A DNA stretch of 64,000 nt from Pseudoalteromonas luteoviolacea S2607. Its GTDB lineage: Bacteria > Pseudomonadota > Gammaproteobacteria > Enterobacterales > Alteromonadaceae. The stretch spans positions 1 through 64,000 of the forward strand of contig NZ_AUXV01000019.1 in the NCBI RefSeq assembly GCF_001625575.1, written 5' to 3'. The position numbers and the translations under genes are program-made. Every line of letters starts with the position of its first letter. Within the stretch, counting starts at the first letter, position 1. The notes beneath the pieces are model-generated. The model saw nothing but the letters and a program-made list of their open reading frames with translations, had not been told where the DNA came from and did no database searches. Shown here in pieces: positions 18,059 to 28,800 of this stretch.

Positions 18059-21000
18059 ATGCAGCATGTCTATAATTTACTTTTGGCGCAAGGGGTTCAG
18101 CTTTATCTTGATGGAGAAAAACTCAAAGCTCGGTCACTAAAAAAAGAAATGACTAGAGAGTCAATTGAGCTAATAAAAAAGAATAAATTGCAACTTATGG
18201 AGTTCTTGCGCATAAAAGAAAGCGTAGATTCTAGAGAGAAAATATCACCTATTGAAAAAGTGAATTTACATGAGTACCGAGCCTCTTTTGCACAACAACG
18301 TTTGTGGTTTATAGATAACCTACAGTCGGGAACAACAGAATATAATATGCCTTTAGTGTTCGACTTTAAAGGTGTATTAAATCTAGAGGCCCTTACCGAA
18401 GCAATTAATAAAATAGTTTTACGTCATGAAATACTGAGGACGGTATATCATTTGATTGACGGGGAAGTTAATCAAACAGTTAAGCCTTTCTATGCTGATA
18501 AATGCAAACCTAGCCTGTTTGATTTGACACAAGTTAGCGAGGAAGAACGCAAAATAGAGCTTGAAAAGATCATAACTTCGGAATGTGAGAAGCAGTTTAA
18601 CCTAAGTGAAGATGTAATGCTAAGGCTAAGTTGTATAAAGCTAAGAAATAGTAGCGGTAAGCTTATTTTAAATACGCATCATATCGCCTCAGACGGTTGG
18701 TCTATACAGATCTTAACGAGAGAGCTTTGCGAGCTTTATAATGCTTACTGCCATGAAAAAGCGTCTTCATTGCCCGAACTTAAAATTCAATATATAGATT
18801 ATTCTTACTGGTTGGATAACTATCTATCAGATGATTTATTAGAATCAAGAATAAAGTATTGGACGGAGCATTTAGCAAATGCCCCTACAATACACAGTAT
18901 TCCACTGGATTATCCTCGCCCAGATGTTAAGCAAAATAAAGGCGCATTGGTTACTGGCCAAATTTCAAGCCGAACAACACAAAAGCTTATCGAGGTTGCA
19001 AAGCAACACAGATTAACTCCGTTTATGTTACTGCATGCGATGCTGTCCTTATTGTTAGCGCGTCATAGTAACAGTACCAGTATAGTGATGGGCACACCTA
19101 CTGCTAATCGTCATCATGAAGATTTGGAAGCTCTGATCGGCTTTTTTGTCAATACCTTGATTCTAAAGATCGATGTAAAGCAAGGAACAATATTAGACTA
19201 TTTGAGCCATGTGAGGCAGACGCACTTAGATGCGCAATCAAATCAAGATATTCCTTTTGATAAGTTAGTTGAGCGTATGCACGTTACCAGAAGTGCTTCA
19301 CACACGCCTCTTTTTCAAATTATGGTGACTAAAAGTGAAGACTTTGCCGGCACAAATAAAAATGCATTGCAATCTATTTCACTTCACGAACTAGACCTGA
19401 CGCCCACTAACTCGGGTTTCATACCTGCTAAATTTGACTTAGTTGTTGACTTTAATATTAAAGATCATCATATCGATATTGAATGGATTTACGACTGTAG
19501 TTTGTTTAATGAGCAACACATTGCGAAGTTGAATGGGCATCTATGTCATTTACTCGACGCCGTTAGTGAAGCAAGTGAGATGAGCCTTCTATCTCAGCTC
19601 GATATGTTATCTGATAGTGAAAAAAATCACCTCTTATACACACTAAATGATACGTATAAACCCAAGGAAGACGTCGATTTTGTACATCAGCTATTTGAGC
19701 AGTATGTGGAGTCAAACCCTGAAAATACTGCAGTAGCACTATCTGATAGAAGTATTACGTACCGACATTTGAATGAACGAGCAAACCAACTGGCCCGCTA
19801 TTTAAAACAACAGTATGGGATTGGCCCTAATGTACTCGTGGGCGTATGCTCGGAGCGAACGATTGAAATGGCTTTATCAATTTTAGCAATTTTTAAAGCC
19901 GGTGGTACATATGTGCCACTTGACCCTAAATATCCACGAGCACGATTAGAGTACATGATTGCAGACTCTGGCTTAGAGCTGTTACTGGGTTCAGAGCCGC
20001 AGCTAAACAAGCTCAACGAGTTGGTAACGAAATGTCAGCCCGTAGAGCGCTTTTTAACTTCAGATCACGATGCGGTGTGGCTTAGCAATGATAAACATAA
20101 TTTAGAAGCAAGCGATGTAGCATTATCGGTTGATGATCTCGCGTATGTGATTTATACGTCAGGCTCCACAGGCAAGCCAAAGGGCGTAATGATAAAACAT
20201 TCAGGCCTAATTCACAGTATATTGCACAGTACACGCTGCGCACCATTCAAAGATGGGTCGAATGCTGTTATTTATCACGCTACATCTTTAGCGTTTGATG
20301 CTGCCTTATGGATATTTTGGTGTGCCTTGGCATCTGGCGCAAAACTGAGACTCGCAGCCTCCTTAGACTTTCAGCAAGAACTGGAATCGTACTCCGATGT
20401 GACACACTTATTTTTGACACCGTCAATTTTAGAGTGTATTGAACCAAGTAATTACCATTCGCTGAAAGTTGTAGCTACGGGAGGAGAAAGCTGCTCTTTG
20501 GAGTTAGTTAACAAGTGGCGAGCGCAAGGCATTGAGTTTTACAATTGCTACGGCCCTACAGAGATTTCAATTTGTAGTTCTGTCGGAAATATTACAAACA
20601 GTGAACAGCTTCATATTGGGCGGCAAAATACAAATGTTCAGTACTTTATTTTTGATGCGCAACAACAATTGCTACCATTTGGGGCAATAGGCGAGCTGTA
20701 TATTGGTGGAGCTGGGTTGGCGCAAGGCTATTTAAATCAGCCTGAGCTTACAAAAGATCGTTTTATTGCAAACCCTTACTACGATCCTAGTAACTCGAAC
20801 AGCTGTAAAACTCTGTACAGAACCGGCGATTTGGTGAATTATTTGCCTGACGGGAATGTTGTGTTTCGAGGCAGAATAGATGATCAAGTTAAAATTAGGG
20901 GCGTGCGAATAGAGCTTGGGGAAATAAGCGCGTGTTTATCTGCAATGTCTACCGTTGATTCAGCCCATGTTATTCTTAAGAAGGTCAATGGTAATGACAT

Positions 21001-24000
21001 TCTAGTGGGCTATGTAAAGTTATCGTGTAACGATGATGATGCAAACAAATCCCTAGAAAAAATTAAGTTGGATATAGCACAGCAGCTTCCTGAGCACATG
21101 AAGCCTTCTGCGTTTTTAATTGTTGAGAGCTGGCCAACAACTGCAAATGGGAAAATAGATACTACAGCCCTACCTACACCTCAGTTAATTCAAGAAGAGT
21201 ATATTGAGCCAGCCACTGAGAACGAGAAAATGTTGGCACTGGTTTGGTCCGAGCTTTTAAACATACCCAGTGAGCATATAGGTACTAATGCAAATTTCTT
21301 TGAGCTTGGTGGCCACTCATTGCTATGTGTGCGGCTATTGACGGTATTAAGAGCGAAATCTGATGCTGAAGTATCAGTAAAAGACATATTTGAAAATCCA
21401 ACTTTAGGCGCATTTGCAACTTGTTTAACCCATAGCCAACAAGTGGATAATAACGTGTTAGCTCATTCGTTAGTGCAAGAGGGAGAAGCTGTGCCTTTAT
21501 CTTTCGCGCAACAACGCTTATGGTTTATCAATAAACTGCAAGGGGAGTCACCAGAATATAACATTTCTTTAGTGTTTGACCTTGAAGGGAAATTTGATTT
21601 AGATATCGCGAACAAAGCGTTCTTAACGATAGTTCAACGGCACAAGATCCTACGTAGTGTTTATCAAGAACGCGAGGGGGAAGCTGTTCAGTACATTAAA
21701 CCGTTTAGTCAAGTTGAATTCTCAATTTGCAATTACACGCTTCTTGATAAGGATGCTGAAACTCGACAACAAGCTCTTGAGCAATTAGTAGCTGAGCAGT
21801 GCAGTTTACCATTTGATTTATCGCAGGATCTTATGCTTCGGGTGTGTTTTATCGAAAGGGATCATACGATGGGGACACTCATTGTTAGTATGCATCATAT
21901 CGCTTCCGATGGTTGGTCAATGGAGATTTTAAGAAATGAATTTACTGCGCTGTATAACCAGTTGCGAGTGAATAATATGCACTCATTAGAGCCGCTAAAG
22001 ATTCAATATGCTGATTACGCGCTACGATTGCGCTCTCAACTTGCCCAAGGGCATTTAGCAAAGCAATTTGAATACTGGCAAAGGCAACTTGAGTCGGCTC
22101 CAACACTCCATAGCTTGCCACTGGATTATAAAAGACCAGAAGTTAAGGGGCGAACAGGTGCGGTGGTCAGCGCAACATTGTCCAGCGAGGTAACAAGAAA
22201 GCTTATATCTATTGCGAACGACAATAAGCTTACAACATTCATGCTCTTGCACAGTGCCTTATCATTGTTGCTGGCTCGACACAGTAATGAACAACATATC
22301 GTTATTGGTACTCCTATTGCTAATCGCACAGCACTTGAAGCTGAGCAGTTAATAGGATTCTTCGTCAACATGTTAGTGCTTAATGTAGATACGGAACATG
22401 CGTCTTTATCTAGTTACTTTGAACATGTGAGAACAGTGAACATTGATGCCCAATCTAATCAAGATGCGACAGTTGACCAGCTTGTCGAACGGTTACGCGT
22501 ACCAAGAAGCAATGCTTACTCACCTCTATTTCAAATTGTTATGGCCCTAAACAATGACTTTAGTGGCGCTGCTGGCAATCGCATTGGCAATGCGCTGCAT
22601 GGTATTGAAATGTGGCCTAGAAGCACAAACAATATTCAGTCCAAATTTGATTTAGAGATCGACTTTGAAGTGGGTGAATTGGGTATGACTGTACACTGGA
22701 CGTATGACGTTGAGCTATTCAGTCAAGGGCACGTTGAGCTGCTATGTAAACACTTATGTCAGCTACTCGAACAACTTAGTCATTCAAACCCTGATGATTC
22801 TTTGGCTTCACTGAGTTTACTATCCGAAGGTGAATCTCAGGCATTGTTGTCGAAAATCAATAGCACGCACGTACCTTATGATACGCACCAATGTATTCAC
22901 CATAAATTTGCAGAGGTCGCGGCACGTTATCCGCAAAGTACCGCGCTTATCTATAATGGTGCAAGCCTAAACTATGCGGAATTAAATGAACAGGCTGATT
23001 GCCTAGCCGCGTACCTAACACTTGAATGTGGCATACAAACGGGTAGTTTTATTGGCTTGAGTACACACCCGTCACTAGAACTGGTAGTCGGCATACTTGC
23101 AATTTTAAAGGCGGGCGCTGCGTACATCCCGATTGAGCCAAGTTACCCTGATGAGCGGGTCGAGTTTATTTTACAAGACTCTGGCACTTCACTAGTGCTT
23201 TGTCAGGACGAGTCGGAGAAAAATCTGATTACTTTCTCGGGGCGTGCCGTCTCGATAGCACAAGGTTGCAGCCTAGGAAAAGCGCTTAAACCTCAATGGT
23301 ATGCGGCTTCTAAAAATGTGGTTACCTCTGATGATTTAGCCTATGTTATTTATACCTCAGGCTCAACTGGGACTCCGAAGGGCGTATTGATTGAGCACAG
23401 ATCAGTAATAAACTTAATAACATCACAAAACGAAAACTACCAAATCAAGCCTAATAGCGAAGAGGTCGGTCTCCTTTTATCAACTTATGCGTTTGACGCT
23501 TCAGTTGAACAAATGTTTACGATGTTATTAAGTGCCAACACGTTGGTGATCCCCAAAACGCAAAGCAAAGTTGATGTTAAAGCGCTAACGAGCTTAATCG
23601 CGACCTACAAAGTAACGCATATTGATAGCACTCCTTCGCATTTAATGAGCATATGCGACTTACTCAACGCCTCTTCAATTAAGCGTGTAGTATCAGGTGG
23701 TGAGGCAATGCTGCCAAGTTTATTAACGCATGTGAAAGCCGATGTATTCAATGTATACGGGCCCACAGAAGCCTGCGTGACCAGCAGCTTAGCACTTAAT
23801 AGTGAAACGCTTGGTAATCCATTGAATAATACGCAGTACTATGTCTTAGGCAAGGATTTACAATTTACACCATTCAACGGCATTGGTGAATTATATATTG
23901 GCGGGGATGGATTAGCCCGTGGGTATTTAAATCGCCCAGAGCTTACTCAGCAGCATTTTATTGACAATCCATTTTACGATGAGAGTACCCCATGGTGTTC

Positions 24001-25333
24001 CCCTCGTTTATACAAGACGGGAGATTTGGTGAGATACCTACCAGATGGTAACTTATCATTTGTTGGTAGGGTGGACGATCAAGTTAAAATTAGAGGGTTT
24101 CGTATCGAACTTGGTGAGTTAGAAAGTCGAATAGCGGCGATAGATATGATTGACTCTGCCGTTGTCACGGTGTCTGACATGTCAGGCACTCAGCAATTAG
24201 TAGCTTATGTTAAGGCTACAAAAAGTGTCGAACAAGATCGAGAAGATGAGTTTAGAGAAGAAATAAAAGGAAGATTAGTACAGCAGCTTCCTATTTATAT
24301 GATTCCATCAGTCTTGATGGTCGTACAAGCATGGCCGTTGACGGTGAACGGCAAAGTGAATAGAAGATTGTTACCTAAGCCTGATTTAAGTGCAGTGCAG
24401 AGTGATTATACCCCACCAAGCACGGATCTAGAGCATCAAATCCGAGTTATTTGGGCTCGTATTCTGGATCTCGATCCTGAATCTATCGGTACTAATTCAA
24501 GCTTCTTCGATCTTGGAGGACACTCTCTTCTAGCTGTAAAAGTTTTGTCAGCTATTCAGTCTAAATTGTGCTCATCAATGGAGCTGACCATGCTGTTTAG
24601 CCACAACACCATAACTGAGCAAGCCAAGTGTATATCGTCTTTAGGCAACGAACAAAACAGTGAATTGCTTCATAAGGTCACGTCATTTGAGTCCAATGCA
24701 CCCGCTTTGATATTTATCCCTGGGGTTGCAAGTACCGAAAGAGATTTCGAACATATAATCGAAAAATTAGATGTGGAAGGTTATGAAATTGGAGTGCTTA
24801 AACACAAAGGGTTACGTGAACAAGAGGCCTATTTTAATTCGTTAGAGGAAGCAGCGATAGCCTATGGTAACTTATTGATTTCGAAAAACCTCACTAATAT
24901 TAAGCTAATTGGGCATTCTTTTGGCGGGGCATTAGCAGTAGAGATCGCATCTTATTTACAACGTCACAATTGCAAAGTGAATATTGCATTGTTAGATACT
25001 TACTTTTTGAAAGGTTCATTTATTGACCTCAATAAATATAATGATGAGGTTGAAAGCAGTATAGAACATAGCGGAATTCCCTCGCATATGATTGCGCTGT
25101 ACCGCCACCAAAGCCAATTACACGATGAATACATTCCTGCCAACAAGATAGATTGCAAAGTTGATTTAGTATTTGCCAAGAACTCTCCCATAGAGTTGTC
25201 TACCTACAAGCAATATCTAGATAGCATTTCCAACTTCAAATATGAGCGTATTTTTTCAGTTGAAGGTGATCATAAAGGTATATTACAAGAAAAAGGTGCT
25301 AGTAAAATCGTGCGGTTATTAACTGGTAATTAG
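18059..25333 (+). CDS. Terminal NRPS, docking-C-A-PCP-C-A-PCP-TE
   Basis: A 2424-residue two-module synthetase that releases the product. Residues 1-50 are a TubC-type docking domain. Both condensation domains have intact HHIASDG (H207/H208 and H1279/H1280), both adenylation domains have YTSGSTGKPKG or TGTPKG, YGPTE and GDL motifs, and the carrier serines are S1087 and S2156. A type I thioesterase follows with GHSFGG (S2287), LLDTY (D2313) and GDHKG (H2405), a complete triad. The first A code is about D-A-W-F-A-G-C-I-C-K, suggesting a hydrophobic residue. The second is about D-A-E-D-V-G-V-V-T-K, whose acidic E and D suggest a basic residue such as Lys, Arg or Orn (inference). No epimerase or methyltransferase is seen. 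Its TE shows it acts last although it sits mid-cluster. Confidence 0.95.
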   Translation: MQHVYNLLLAQGVQLYLDGEKLKARSLKKEMTRESIELIKKNKLQLMEFLRIKESVDSREKISPIEKVNLHEYRASFAQQRLWFIDNLQSGTTEYNMPLVFDFKGVLNLEALTEAINKIVLRHEILRTVYHLIDGEVNQTVKPFYADKCKPSLFDLTQVSEEERKIELEKIITSECEKQFNLSEDVMLRLSCIKLRNSSGKLILNTHHIASDGWSIQILTRELCELYNAYCHEKASSLPELKIQYIDYSYWLDNYLSDDLLESRIKYWTEHLANAPTIHSIPLDYPRPDVKQNKGALVTGQISSRTTQKLIEVAKQHRLTPFMLLHAMLSLLLARHSNSTSIVMGTPTANRHHEDLEALIGFFVNTLILKIDVKQGTILDYLSHVRQTHLDAQSNQDIPFDKLVERMHVTRSASHTPLFQIMVTKSEDFAGTNKNALQSISLHELDLTPTNSGFIPAKFDLVVDFNIKDHHIDIEWIYDCSLFNEQHIAKLNGHLCHLLDAVSEASEMSLLSQLDMLSDSEKNHLLYTLNDTYKPKEDVDFVHQLFEQYVESNPENTAVALSDRSITYRHLNERANQLARYLKQQYGIGPNVLVGVCSERTIEMALSILAIFKAGGTYVPLDPKYPRARLEYMIADSGLELLLGSEPQLNKLNELVTKCQPVERFLTSDHDAVWLSNDKHNLEASDVALSVDDLAYVIYTSGSTGKPKGVMIKHSGLIHSILHSTRCAPFKDGSNAVIYHATSLAFDAALWIFWCALASGAKLRLAASLDFQQELESYSDVTHLFLTPSILECIEPSNYHSLKVVATGGESCSLELVNKWRAQGIEFYNCYGPTEISICSSVGNITNSEQLHIGRQNTNVQYFIFDAQQQLLPFGAIGELYIGGAGLAQGYLNQPELTKDRFIANPYYDPSNSNSCKTLYRTGDLVNYLPDGNVVFRGRIDDQVKIRGVRIELGEISACLSAMSTVDSAHVILKKVNGNDILVGYVKLSCNDDDANKSLEKIKLDIAQQLPEHMKPSAFLIVESWPTTANGKIDTTALPTPQLIQEEYIEPATENEKMLALVWSELLNIPSEHIGTNANFFELGGHSLLCVRLLTVLRAKSDAEVSVKDIFENPTLGAFATCLTHSQQVDNNVLAHSLVQEGEAVPLSFAQQRLWFINKLQGESPEYNISLVFDLEGKFDLDIANKAFLTIVQRHKILRSVYQEREGEAVQYIKPFSQVEFSICNYTLLDKDAETRQQALEQLVAEQCSLPFDLSQDLMLRVCFIERDHTMGTLIVSMHHIASDGWSMEILRNEFTALYNQLRVNNMHSLEPLKIQYADYALRLRSQLAQGHLAKQFEYWQRQLESAPTLHSLPLDYKRPEVKGRTGAVVSATLSSEVTRKLISIANDNKLTTFMLLHSALSLLLARHSNEQHIVIGTPIANRTALEAEQLIGFFVNMLVLNVDTEHASLSSYFEHVRTVNIDAQSNQDATVDQLVERLRVPRSNAYSPLFQIVMALNNDFSGAAGNRIGNALHGIEMWPRSTNNIQSKFDLEIDFEVGELGMTVHWTYDVELFSQGHVELLCKHLCQLLEQLSHSNPDDSLASLSLLSEGESQALLSKINSTHVPYDTHQCIHHKFAEVAARYPQSTALIYNGASLNYAELNEQADCLAAYLTLECGIQTGSFIGLSTHPSLELVVGILAILKAGAAYIPIEPSYPDERVEFILQDSGTSLVLCQDESEKNLITFSGRAVSIAQGCSLGKALKPQWYAASKNVVTSDDLAYVIYTSGSTGTPKGVLIEHRSVINLITSQNENYQIKPNSEEVGLLLSTYAFDASVEQMFTMLLSANTLVIPKTQSKVDVKALTSLIATYKVTHIDSTPSHLMSICDLLNASSIKRVVSGGEAMLPSLLTHVKADVFNVYGPTEACVTSSLALNSETLGNPLNNTQYYVLGKDLQFTPFNGIGELYIGGDGLARGYLNRPELTQQHFIDNPFYDESTPWCSPRLYKTGDLVRYLPDGNLSFVGRVDDQVKIRGFRIELGELESRIAAIDMIDSAVVTVSDMSGTQQLVAYVKATKSVEQDREDEFREEIKGRLVQQLPIYMIPSVLMVVQAWPLTVNGKVNRRLLPKPDLSAVQSDYTPPSTDLEHQIRVIWARILDLDPESIGTNSSFFDLGGHSLLAVKVLSAIQSKLCSSMELTMLFSHNTITEQAKCISSLGNEQNSELLHKVTSFESNAPALIFIPGVASTERDFEHIIEKLDVEGYEIGVLKHKGLREQEAYFNSLEEAAIAYGNLLISKNLTNIKLIGHSFGGALAVEIASYLQRHNCKVNIALLDTYFLKGSFIDLNKYNDEVESSIEHSGIPSHMIALYRHQSQLHDEYIPANKIDCKVDLVFAKNSPIELSTYKQYLDSISNFKYERIFSVEGDHKGILQEKGASKIVRLLTGN

Positions 25334-25369
25334 AATTGGTTGTTATTTAACTTCTTTAAAGACTGATAA

Positions 25370-25386
25370 AGCCCCTATTTGGGGCT
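25370..25386 (+). terminator. Short GC hairpin after the TE-containing NRPS
   Basis: AGCCCC (25370-25375), loop TATTT, and GGGGCT (25381-25386) form a compact perfect stem 36 bp past the stop codon. The sequence after it is AT-rich but has only broken T runs, so termination strength is uncertain. Confidence 0.5.
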
Positions 25387-25863
25387 AAGTATTAATTTGA
25401 TTTTTATTTATATAGTTGTTTTTAAGGGCTGTTCATTAATATAAATTAATTAATAATTTAAAGTTGCTTGCTTTGTAAAAGGAATTATTTAAGTTGGGTA
25501 GTTATTTTCTCCTCTTTTTGATGTTTTCATGTGGTTATGTCTTATTCTTGGGCTTTCTGCTTTGTTTTTGGTCTGTTTTTTTATTGGTTTTGTTTAAAAT
25601 ATATATATTCTTCCCTAAGTAATTAATTCTAATTTTTATAATGTGTATTAATGTACCTATTAGGTTGAAAGTGTTGCTATTTCTTGTATAATTTTGAACT
25701 TAAGTCAGGCGTTTCTGGATCTTGTTTCGACTTTGTTAAGTCAAGGTGATTGATCTGGGTAATCTTTGTTCTGGTTTTGGTTTGTCTTAATAAATCAAAA
25801 TGCTTGGTTTTTATATAACAAACAACTTGGTGTTGTTATTTAGTGAGGTTATAGGGAGAGATA
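25387..25863. other. Non-coding gap carrying the promoter of the FAAL operon
   Basis: This 480-bp AT-rich stretch has no supportable gene. It contains a consensus-like sigma-70 promoter at 25665-25692 (listed separately) and the ribosome-binding site GGGAGAG at 25854-25860 for the next gene. Confidence 0.6.
25665..25692 (+). promoter_or_regulatory. Sigma-70-like promoter for the FAAL-NRPS operon
   Basis: TTGAAA (25665-25670), a 16-bp spacer and a perfect TATAAT (25687-25692) lie about 170 bp upstream of the FAAL gene start, on the same strand and downstream of a hairpin. This is the best promoter-like sequence seen in the window. It would drive the block from 25864 to 48906. Confidence 0.6.
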
Positions 25864-28800
25864 ATGACGTTAAGTTCACTATTTGGTGCAGATTTCAATT
25901 TGCAAGATAAGGTAAGAAGCTTTATTGATATAATAAAGTATTATGCTGAGGTCCAACCTGAAAAAGACGTCTATATTTTCCTAAAAGATGGTGAAGTTTT
26001 ACAGCAAAGTATTACTTATAAAGAGTTAGACCTCCAAGCACGTTCAATTGCAGCTACATTGCAAGCGTCAGGCTCGGTTGATAGAGCTATGTTGGTATAT
26101 AGTCCCGGAATAGAATTTATAAAAGCATTTTTCGGTTGTTTATATGCTGGCGTGACAAGTATACCGGTATATTTACCCTCTGCAAGGGCTGAGAGTTGGA
26201 AGCGCCTTAGAGGTATTATGAATGATGCAGAAGTTCAGGCGATTTTGCTTGATTCTTCTTGTTTAGAGTCAGTTAATAAGTGGTTGCTTGATGAAAGTGA
26301 TGCTGAAAAAACTCATGTAATAACAACTGAATTAGTTGATACTGAAGCGGCGAAAGAATGGATTGAGCCCTCAATTCACGCCGATAAACTGGCATTTTTA
26401 CAGTACACATCAGGCTCTACTGGTGACCCTAAGGGGGTGATGGTGAGTCATGGCAACCTCCTGCATAACCAAGCACTGATCGGTACCCGCTTTTGCCATA
26501 CTCAAGATTCTGTCGTAGTGGGTTGGCTCCCTCAATACCATGATATGGGGTTAATTGGAAACATACTTCACCCAGCATATATCGGTTCAACATCAATTTT
26601 AATGTCGCCAGTATCTTTTCTACAAAAACCTGTTCGATGGCTACAAGCAATTACTAAATACAAGGCAACAACCAGTGGTGGTCCTAACTTTGCCTTTGAA
26701 TTGTGTGCTCAACGAATCACTGAGGAAGATAAAAAAGAGTTAGATTTAAGTGGCTGGGACTTGGCATTTAATGGTGCTGAGCCTATCCATCCTGACACGC
26801 TAGAAAACTTTTACCAGGCATTTAAAAGTTGCGGCTTCAAGAAAGAAGTATTTTATCCATGTTATGGACTAGCTGAATCTACATTATTCGTCAGTGGTGT
26901 TGAAAAAGGGGAACAGCCAGTCGTTAAGCACGTTGACCGTAAAGAACTAGAAAATAATAACGTTGTTATAAAGCTACAGGCGAGTGAAAGCACCTTTTCA
27001 TTGGTGAGTTGCGGAACGACTGAGTTGGGAGTTGATATACAAATTGTGAACCCAGATACCCAGCAATCGATTCACGATGGCTCGGTAGGTGAGATTTGGG
27101 TGAGTGGAGAGAGTATCGCTCATGGTTACTGGCGTCGAGATGAGCTCAGTAAAACAGCCTTTTATTCTTTTTTAGATGGGAAACCAAATAGGTTTTTACG
27201 AACAGGAGATCTGGGCTTTATATGTGACGGAAATTTGTACGTATCTGGCAGGTTGAAAGATTTAATTATTCTCAGAGGGAAAAACTATTACCCTCAAGAT
27301 ATTGAAGCTAAAGCACAGGAAGTCAGCGCAGCTCTTAAACCAAGTAGAGGGATTGCCTTCTTAAACGATGATAAAGGGGCTGATCAAGCATCGATTGTGT
27401 TAGTACAGGAAATTGAGCGCACATCAATTAGAAAAGCCGATTTTCAACAGCTTGAGAAAGATATAAAGCAGGCAATTTTTAATATTTTCGAATTAAATAT
27501 TGAGGTTGTGATAGTAAAACCTGGCCATGTTCCCATTACTTCAAGCGGCAAAGTTAGGCGCTCATTGTGTAAAAGTACTTATCTACAAAACGGATATCAA
27601 GCACTTAACGCAGCGGCAGTATCTACAAATACATTGGATGCCAAGCAAGAATGTGAGGAACTTATTCCCAAAACTTCTGTAGAGCACTTTGCAGCAAAAT
27701 GGATAACATCACAATTTATAGGACAAAAAGTTGATCTAGGCAGGCCGTTGCTTGATTATGGCCTTGATTCAATGAAAGCTGCTCAGTTGCAGTATGACAT
27801 TGAGTCGGAGCTTGAGGTTGTTTATCCAATGGAAAAACTGCTGAATACGTCGAGTTTGAAACAGTTAATTGATGAACTGACCAGTTATGTTTCTCAAAAG
27901 AAGACGGTAATTTCACAATCCCAAGTAAGTGCATCAGACTTTACTTCATCCAATCAGAATCGCCTGTCCAGTCAACAAATGATGTTTTGGCAGCTGAATA
28001 ATAAATCCAACAATACTGCTGCTCTAAACTTATCAGTTGCTGTAGAAATAAAAAGCATTTCAGAAAGCGCATTTAGTCTTGAAGCCTTCAGAGGCGCATT
28101 TGATGCGTACCTTGAACAACAAGCAATATTGCGCACGGTATATATAGAACATTCAGGAGAACCTGAATGCGCTGTTAAGCCGATTTCCGATTTCAACGAC
28201 GTATTAAGTGATGTTGACGGGTCAAGCCTTGCACAAGACGAGCTTAATAAGTTGATTGAGCACTCCGCAAATCAGCCATTTGATTTGAAAAATGGTCCGA
28301 TATGTAGAGCTACAATATATCAACTAGCTGAAGGAAGAGTATTGTTCCACTTCGTGGTTCATCACATCGCTATGGACGCGTGGTCATTACAAATAAGTTT
28401 GCAGCAGATAGCTAAAAACTATGAATTATTAGCAAATGGACACAGACCTCCTGAAACACAAACAAAGTTTAGTTATCAAGATTACAGCGAATCTCAATTG
28501 AATGATCTTTCAAGGCAAGATCAAGAAGAGTCGCGTAAATTCTGGCAAAGCCAATTTGAGGGCTTGACTGAAATAACCGAACTACCTACGGATAAAAAGA
28601 ATCCGAAAGAGTTTGATTTTTCTGGGGCTAACCATGACTTGCAGTTATCACCAGAGCTCTGTAAGCAAATTAATATGCTTGCTAAACGCAAAGGGGTGAC
28701 ACCTTATACGCTTATACTTAGTGTTTATAAGGTGTTGCTTCACAAATTTATGGGTAATGAAAATATTGTTGTTGGCACACCAATATCACAACGCCCAATG

